Shown here: positions 60,357 to 64,000 of the stretch, piece by piece
Position numbering within the stretch: position 1 is the first letter of the stretch
Layout of the letters: every line of letters begins with the position of its first letter
Assembly (NCBI GenBank): GCA_021824575.1
Contig: JAKAKJ010000016.1
Span: 1 to 64,000 of the forward strand
Source: Chloroflexota bacterium
GTDB taxonomy: Bacteria > Chloroflexota > Anaerolineae > Anaerolineales > Villigracilaceae
Direction of reading: 5' to 3'
DNA: 64,000 nucleotides
Made by a program: the position numbers and the translations under genes
Notes under the pieces: generated by a model
Told to the model about the DNA's origin: nothing
The model's input: the letters and a program-made list of their open reading frames with translations, nothing else
The model's database searches: none

Positions 60357-61835
60357 ATGACAAAGAAAATAAAATCCATTAGCAATCCGAAACTCAAGCT
60401 TGAGATTTTGACTCCGGCGGAAGTCAGGAAGATACACGATGCGACGTTATGGATCATCGAAAAAGTCGGAGTGAAATTTCCGTCGCAGCGCGCACTGGAT
60501 ATTTGGGCGACGAACGGGGCCGAAGTTGACCGCGACCGCAAAATCGTCAAGGTAAAAGGCGAGATCATCGAAGCGGCACTGAAAAAATGTCCACCGATTT
60601 ATCCATTGGCAGCGCGCGATCCGAACCAGGATTTATCGTTGGACGGCAATCATGTTTATGTCGGCACGGACGGCTGCGGCGTGGAAGTGATTGATATCCA
60701 AACCGGCGAGCGGCGCACGTCGAAACTTCAAGATGTGATTGACGTTGCACGCGTCGCTGATGCGACCGAAGAAGTTGCGTTTCACTGGGTCCCCGTTTCG
60801 GCTCAGGATATGCCGGTCGAATCGCGCGGCCTGCACGAAATCAAAGCCATCTGGGAAAACTCAACCAAGCACGTCCAGACCGAAAGCATTTACGATGCCG
60901 CCGAAGCAAAAGCGGCAATCGAAATGGCCGCACTTATCACAGGCGGCAAGGAAGAATTGAGAAAGCGCCCGGTTCTTTCACTGATGCAATGTACCGCGTC
61001 CCCACTTGGACACGATGGCGGCTCACTCGACGCGGCCTTGCTCGCGGCTGAGGCCGGAATCCCGACCGGCTTCATGACGATGTCGGCTTGCCTCACCACC
61101 GGCCCAGCCACGATGGCTGGAACGCTTGCCGTTGGCAATGCGGAAGTCATCGCGGCCACCGCACTTTTGCAACTTGCTTATCCGGGTGCGCCGGTCTTTT
61201 ATGCCGCGGCCCAGACCGCATCGGATCCGCGCAATGGCGCTTATACAGGCGGCGGTCCCGAAGATTTTCTCTTCGGCGCGGCGACCAATGTGCTTTCAGA
61301 TTTTTACAACATCCCGCTTTCCATGGGATCGTTTGCAACCGGCGCAAAAGAACCGAACTGGCAGGCGGGTATCGAAAACAGTCTGTCAACTTTCATGGCA
61401 AGCATCGTGATGTCTGACATGCTATTGGGTGTTGGATTTCTGCACGGAAGCCGTATTTGGTCTTATGCAGAAATGATGATGGACTGCGAAATCTTTTCGA
61501 TCATTGAGAAGACCATGCGCGGCATCGTCGTGGATGACGAAACACTCGCGCTGGATACCGTCGCGGCCGTCGGTTCATCGAGCAACTATCTGACTCAAAA
61601 GCACAGCCGCAAACACATGCTTGAAATATTCATGCCGCAGTTCATGGATCGCCGTCCATACAACGAATGGGAATCCAAAAAGGATGATGCGCGAGATTGG
61701 GCATTGGCCAAAGCCCGCAAGATTCTTGCAGAACATCAACCCGATCCGCTTGACCCGAAGATCAGCGCCGAGATGGCAAAAATCATTGCGTCGGTGGAAA
61801 AGAAGAGAACAGCAGAGTCGATTTCATCGAGGTGA
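60357..61835 (+). CDS. MttB-family methylamine/betaine:corrinoid methyltransferase (no pyrrolysine)
   Basis: 492 residues from ATG 60357. It matches the trimethylamine methyltransferase (MttB) superfamily: GVKFPSQRALDIWATNGAEVD near 37, YPLAARDPNQDLSLDGNHVYVGTDGCG near 82, TGPATMAGTLAVGNAEVIAATALLQL near 245 and GAATNVLSDFYNIPLSMGSFATGAKE near 304. There is no internal amber codon, so it belongs to the non-pyrrolysine branch, which includes glycine betaine methyltransferase MtgB; the exact substrate is not known. It forms a pair with the corrinoid protein. A corrinoid reactivase and a second methyltransferase are not in the window. Confidence 0.92.
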   Translation: MTKKIKSISNPKLKLEILTPAEVRKIHDATLWIIEKVGVKFPSQRALDIWATNGAEVDRDRKIVKVKGEIIEAALKKCPPIYPLAARDPNQDLSLDGNHVYVGTDGCGVEVIDIQTGERRTSKLQDVIDVARVADATEEVAFHWVPVSAQDMPVESRGLHEIKAIWENSTKHVQTESIYDAAEAKAAIEMAALITGGKEELRKRPVLSLMQCTASPLGHDGGSLDAALLAAEAGIPTGFMTMSACLTTGPATMAGTLAVGNAEVIAATALLQLAYPGAPVFYAAAQTASDPRNGAYTGGGPEDFLFGAATNVLSDFYNIPLSMGSFATGAKEPNWQAGIENSLSTFMASIVMSDMLLGVGFLHGSRIWSYAEMMMDCEIFSIIEKTMRGIVVDDETLALDTVAAVGSSSNYLTQKHSRKHMLEIFMPQFMDRRPYNEWESKKDDARDWALAKARKILAEHQPDPLDPKISAEMAKIIASVEKKRTAESISSR

Positions 61836-61974
61836 CATTAAACCGAAACCCGAACCCTTGTCAGCCGAATTTCGGCGAAGCCCTTGCCGCATATCCAATC
61901 TCATCGTCACGCTCAAGTAAAAAAGTAACGATACCTCAATGCGGGCTGGCGCTAAATCCCGGTAAGATAATTGT

Positions 61975-62337
61975 ATGGATGAAAGACGGAAAACCCAGCG
62001 CCGGCATCTTCTCTATTATGGGCGCGTCTATGATGAGGAGCTTCGAAAACAGATCGGCTATCTCGTGGATATTACAGCACAAGGCCTGATGCTTCTCAGC
62101 GAAGAACCGGTCCGCGTCGGAGAAACGCGCAAACTAAAACTCGAGATCACCAATGACGTGGATGACCGCCCCTACCTGACTTTCGCGGCGAAAAGCATCT
62201 GGTGCGAACCGGACATTTCACCCGATCACTACACGACCGGTTTCGAGATTTTAGAGCTAAAGCCTTCGGACGCACAAATTATCAACAATATTGTCCGGAT
62301 CTACGGTTTCCGAGACAACAAAAATCGGGCGGAATAA
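61975..62337 (+). CDS. PilZ-domain c-di-GMP-binding protein
   Basis: 120 residues, a stand-alone PilZ domain. The c-di-GMP contacts are visible: the Arg-rich start DERRKTQRRH (RxxxR, residues 2-11) and VDITAQGLML near 31-40 (the D/NxSxxG motif with Thr for Ser). It should act as a receptor for c-di-GMP, perhaps on polysaccharide synthesis. No ribosome-binding site is seen before ATG, and GATAAT lies only a few bases upstream, so it may be translated from a leaderless message. Confidence 0.87.
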   Translation: MDERRKTQRRHLLYYGRVYDEELRKQIGYLVDITAQGLMLLSEEPVRVGETRKLKLEITNDVDDRPYLTFAAKSIWCEPDISPDHYTTGFEILELKPSDAQIINNIVRIYGFRDNKNRAE

Positions 62338-62354
62338 ATCCACCCGATTTTCTT
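62321..62354. terminator. Bidirectional hairpin terminator
   Basis: AAAATCGGG-GGA/TCC-CCCGATTTT stem with one mismatch, between the PilZ gene and the convergent kinase gene; T-rich on both sides. Confidence 0.8.
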
Positions 62355-62372
62355 ATCTCTTCTCTTCACATC

Positions 62373-63413
62373 TCACGCGTGCGCTGGAACGGTAAAGACG
62401 ATGCGCGCACCTTTTCCAGCCGAGCTATCCACTTCAAATTTGCCGCCCAGCATTTCGGTGCGTTCACGGATCAGCTTCAAACCAAGGCTGTTCCCGCTGC
62501 GAATCACTTCGGGGTCAAAACCTTTTCCATTGTCATCCACACTCACCCGTACCAAATCGTTGCCCATATCCACGAGAATCTTAATCATGGTTGCCTGGCT
62601 GTGTCTGGCTGCGTTGCCCATCAATTCCTGGAGGGAGCGAAAGATCATCACTTCACGATAAGGCTCCAGACGATGTTCAGCGCCGGTTAAAGTCAGGCTG
62701 ACATCAAGACCGGTTTGTTCTTTGAACGCATCCACATATTTCTTGATCGTCGGAAGCAGTCCAAGATCATCAAGGCTCATGGGCCGCAGTTCGAAAATAA
62801 AATTCCGCATCTTTTGGAATGTGCCCATCGCCGATGTCTTGAGATTGCTCAATTCCTCTTTGGCTTGCGACGCATCAATGTCAAGCAGGCGCATGGCAAT
62901 TTCCGTCTGCAAAATGAAATTGGACATGGCCTGCGCAGGTCCGTCGTGCATCTGACGTGAAAGCCGCTGGCGCTCCGCCTCTTGCGCGTTGACGATCATT
63001 TCCATCCCAGATGAGACGCTCTTTCCTTCGTTCGAAGCCGCGCCGCCGCCGGGTCCGGACGGAGCCGCACCCATTTGTTCCAAAGCGGCCTTGTATTTTT
63101 CCAGATGGCCCTTATCGCTCTGCAGTTTTTCCAGCTGGCCGCGCATTACGAACAGACGCTGCTGCGCGTCCAGTGCGGAGTCATAGGCCATGCGAATCTC
63201 TTCGGCGGGGGTTGTCCCAATCTGGTTTTGCATCTGTTGAAGGTGAGTCGTGATGGCTGAATTGCGCTGTGTCAACTTGCCAAGCTCGACCTGGCTCTGC
63301 TCGATCATTAAAGTTATTTCGCGCAAGGCGCGTTGCGTCTCTTCCAATTCTGACGCAACATCCAACTCCTGACCCAATACTTTTTCCTCATCCATGTTGT
63401 TCTGCTCAATCAT
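62373..63413 (-). CDS. Cytoplasmic sensor histidine kinase (DegS/NarX-type, HisKA_3)
   Basis: 346 residues without a membrane segment. A long N-terminal coiled coil (about 15-125; SELEETQRALREITLMIEQS) leads to the H box RQMHDGPAQAMSNFILQTE near 151-170, the dimer helices and a HATPase domain with LMGNAARHSQATMIKILVD near 265 and VDDNGKGFDPEVIRSGNSLGLKLIRER near 294. It belongs to the HisKA_3 class that pairs with NarL/LuxR-type regulators, as encoded just upstream. Its start overlaps the regulator stop by eight bases. Confidence 0.92.
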   Translation of the reverse strand: MIEQNNMDEEKVLGQELDVASELEETQRALREITLMIEQSQVELGKLTQRNSAITTHLQQMQNQIGTTPAEEIRMAYDSALDAQQRLFVMRGQLEKLQSDKGHLEKYKAALEQMGAAPSGPGGGAASNEGKSVSSGMEMIVNAQEAERQRLSRQMHDGPAQAMSNFILQTEIAMRLLDIDASQAKEELSNLKTSAMGTFQKMRNFIFELRPMSLDDLGLLPTIKKYVDAFKEQTGLDVSLTLTGAEHRLEPYREVMIFRSLQELMGNAARHSQATMIKILVDMGNDLVRVSVDDNGKGFDPEVIRSGNSLGLKLIRERTEMLGGKFEVDSSAGKGARIVFTVPAHA

Positions 63414-64000
63414 TAGATTTAGAATCCGAGTGCTTCAACTGCACCCAGCCATGTTTCAAAGCATAGACCACTGCCTGCGTGCGGTCCTCAACGCCAAATT
63501 TTCTTAATATCGAAGTGACGTGATTCTTGACTGTCTGGTGGCTGATGCCGAGCAAGCCGGCAATTTCCTTGTTGCTCAGGCCGCGCACCACGCATTCGAG
63601 CACTTCCATTTCCCGTTCAGATAACGGATGAAACGGGCTGCCTGGCTCGCTGTACGAACGCCGCGCCCCCTCGATTTGCTCCTCGATCCAGGTTTGCAAT
63701 TCGCGGCGCGTCATGGCCTTCGAGTCAAATACATATTTTCCGCCCGCCACATCGCGGACGATACGCATCAGGTTTTTGGGTTCGATATCCTTGGCGCAAT
63801 AAGCCGCCGCGCCCGCCATCGCCGCGTGAAGCGCCTGTTCGATATCGTCATAGCCGGTCATCAGCACCACGCGGCTGGACAATTTTTCCTGCGTAACTTG
63901 ATAAGTGATTTGCTGCCCGTTCATCCCCGGCAGATTGACATCCAACAGCGTGACCGCGGGCTTTAGCGAACGGATCAAATCCAACGCCTGGTCGCCGCTG
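63406..64000 (-). CDS. NarL/LuxR-family response regulator, cut by right edge
   Basis: 198 codons are present; the frame is open at the right edge (SGDQALDLIRSLKPAV), so the first part of the receiver with its acidic pair lies outside. The phosphoacceptor Asp is in VTLLDVNLPGMNG, Thr in VLMTGYDD and Lys in YCAKDIEPKNL. The LuxR-type helix-turn-helix is at the end: LSEREMEVLECVVRGLSNKE and IAGLLGISHQTVKNHVTSIL. It is controlled by the kinase encoded downstream in the same unit. Confidence 0.94.
   Translation of the reverse strand, partial: SGDQALDLIRSLKPAVTLLDVNLPGMNGQQITYQVTQEKLSSRVVLMTGYDDIEQALHAAMAGAAAYCAKDIEPKNLMRIVRDVAGGKYVFDSKAMTRRELQTWIEEQIEGARRSYSEPGSPFHPLSEREMEVLECVVRGLSNKEIAGLLGISHQTVKNHVTSILRKFGVEDRTQAVVYALKHGWVQLKHSDSKSND

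Noticed and set aside
60357-61835. Pyrrolysine-containing MttB
   Set aside because: There is no in-frame TAG; the frame is open from ATG to its stop at full length.
61832-62089. 85-codon plus frame after the methyltransferase gene
   Set aside because: It overlaps the PilZ gene out of frame and shows no recognisable pattern.
1-64000. CRISPR array or prophage
   Set aside because: No regularly spaced identical repeats and no phage structural, terminase or integrase genes were seen.

Overview
The window looks like a chromosomal segment of a Chloroflexota bacterium, probably of the Anaerolineae. This is inferred from gene content: a RodA-PBP fusion next to two FHA proteins, secreted SH3b proteins with C-terminal anchors, a non-pyrrolysine MttB/corrinoid pair, a membrane pyrophosphatase, and a tRNA-Leu(UAA) with a group I intron. 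No rRNA or universal marker is present, so the assignment rests on resemblance only. Most genes have moderately high GC; the AT-rich gene at 1516-2268 stands out.

Layout. 1-2.3 kb: a DDE transposase running off the left edge and an AT-rich membrane/coiled-coil gene. 2.36-2.72 kb: tRNA-Leu(UAA) split by a 272-nt group I intron. 2.8-4.5 kb: dgt and greA. 4.6-11.5 kb (minus): a housekeeping run rpsP-khpA-rimM-dprA-manC-topA-orf. 11.6-14.7 kb (minus): a two-component system with a methyltransferase gene between regulator and kinase. 14.8-16.2 kb: a PrsW-like membrane domain with altered catalytic residues fused to GAF. 16.2-20.7 kb: a decayed stretch (response-regulator and GT2 remnants) and two large convergent membrane proteins. 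20.7-25.6 kb: hppA, an A-type Fe-S carrier, twin SH3b proteins, a zinc-ribbon protein. 25.7-30.4 kb: fhaA-fhaB-mtnP-rodA::PBP, where the PBP half has lost its active-site motifs. 30.4-36.4 kb: ferredoxin, superoxide dismutase, DMT transporter, YbaK-like deacylase, malQ, glgA.

36.6-56.2 kb is a large extracellular/surface polysaccharide locus. The minus-strand part starts with a Wzz-like protein fused to a degenerate GGDEF domain and continues with Wzy, Wzx, four GT4 enzymes whose frames overlap, a BcsB-like protein, a WbaP-type initiating phosphoglycosyltransferase, another GT4 and a BNR-repeat lipoprotein. A plus-strand arm (beta-propeller protein, GT4, TupA-like ATP-grasp) converges on it. 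The Wzz-GGDEF fusion keeps an RxxD inhibitory-site motif but not the GGDEF signature, which suggests a c-di-GMP receptor built into the chain-length regulator. A PilZ protein lies at 62 kb.

56.7-59.5 kb (minus) is a four-gene membrane redox module (PepSY-like protein, Gly-rich protein, ApbE flavin transferase, ferric-reductase-like cytochrome) closed by a strong terminator. 59.7-61.8 kb encodes a corrinoid protein and an MttB-family methyltransferase. The window ends with a PilZ protein and a NarL/DegS-type two-component pair that is cut by the right edge.

Several sigma70-type promoters with 16-17 bp spacers and many hairpin terminators are visible and support the transcription-unit boundaries given here.
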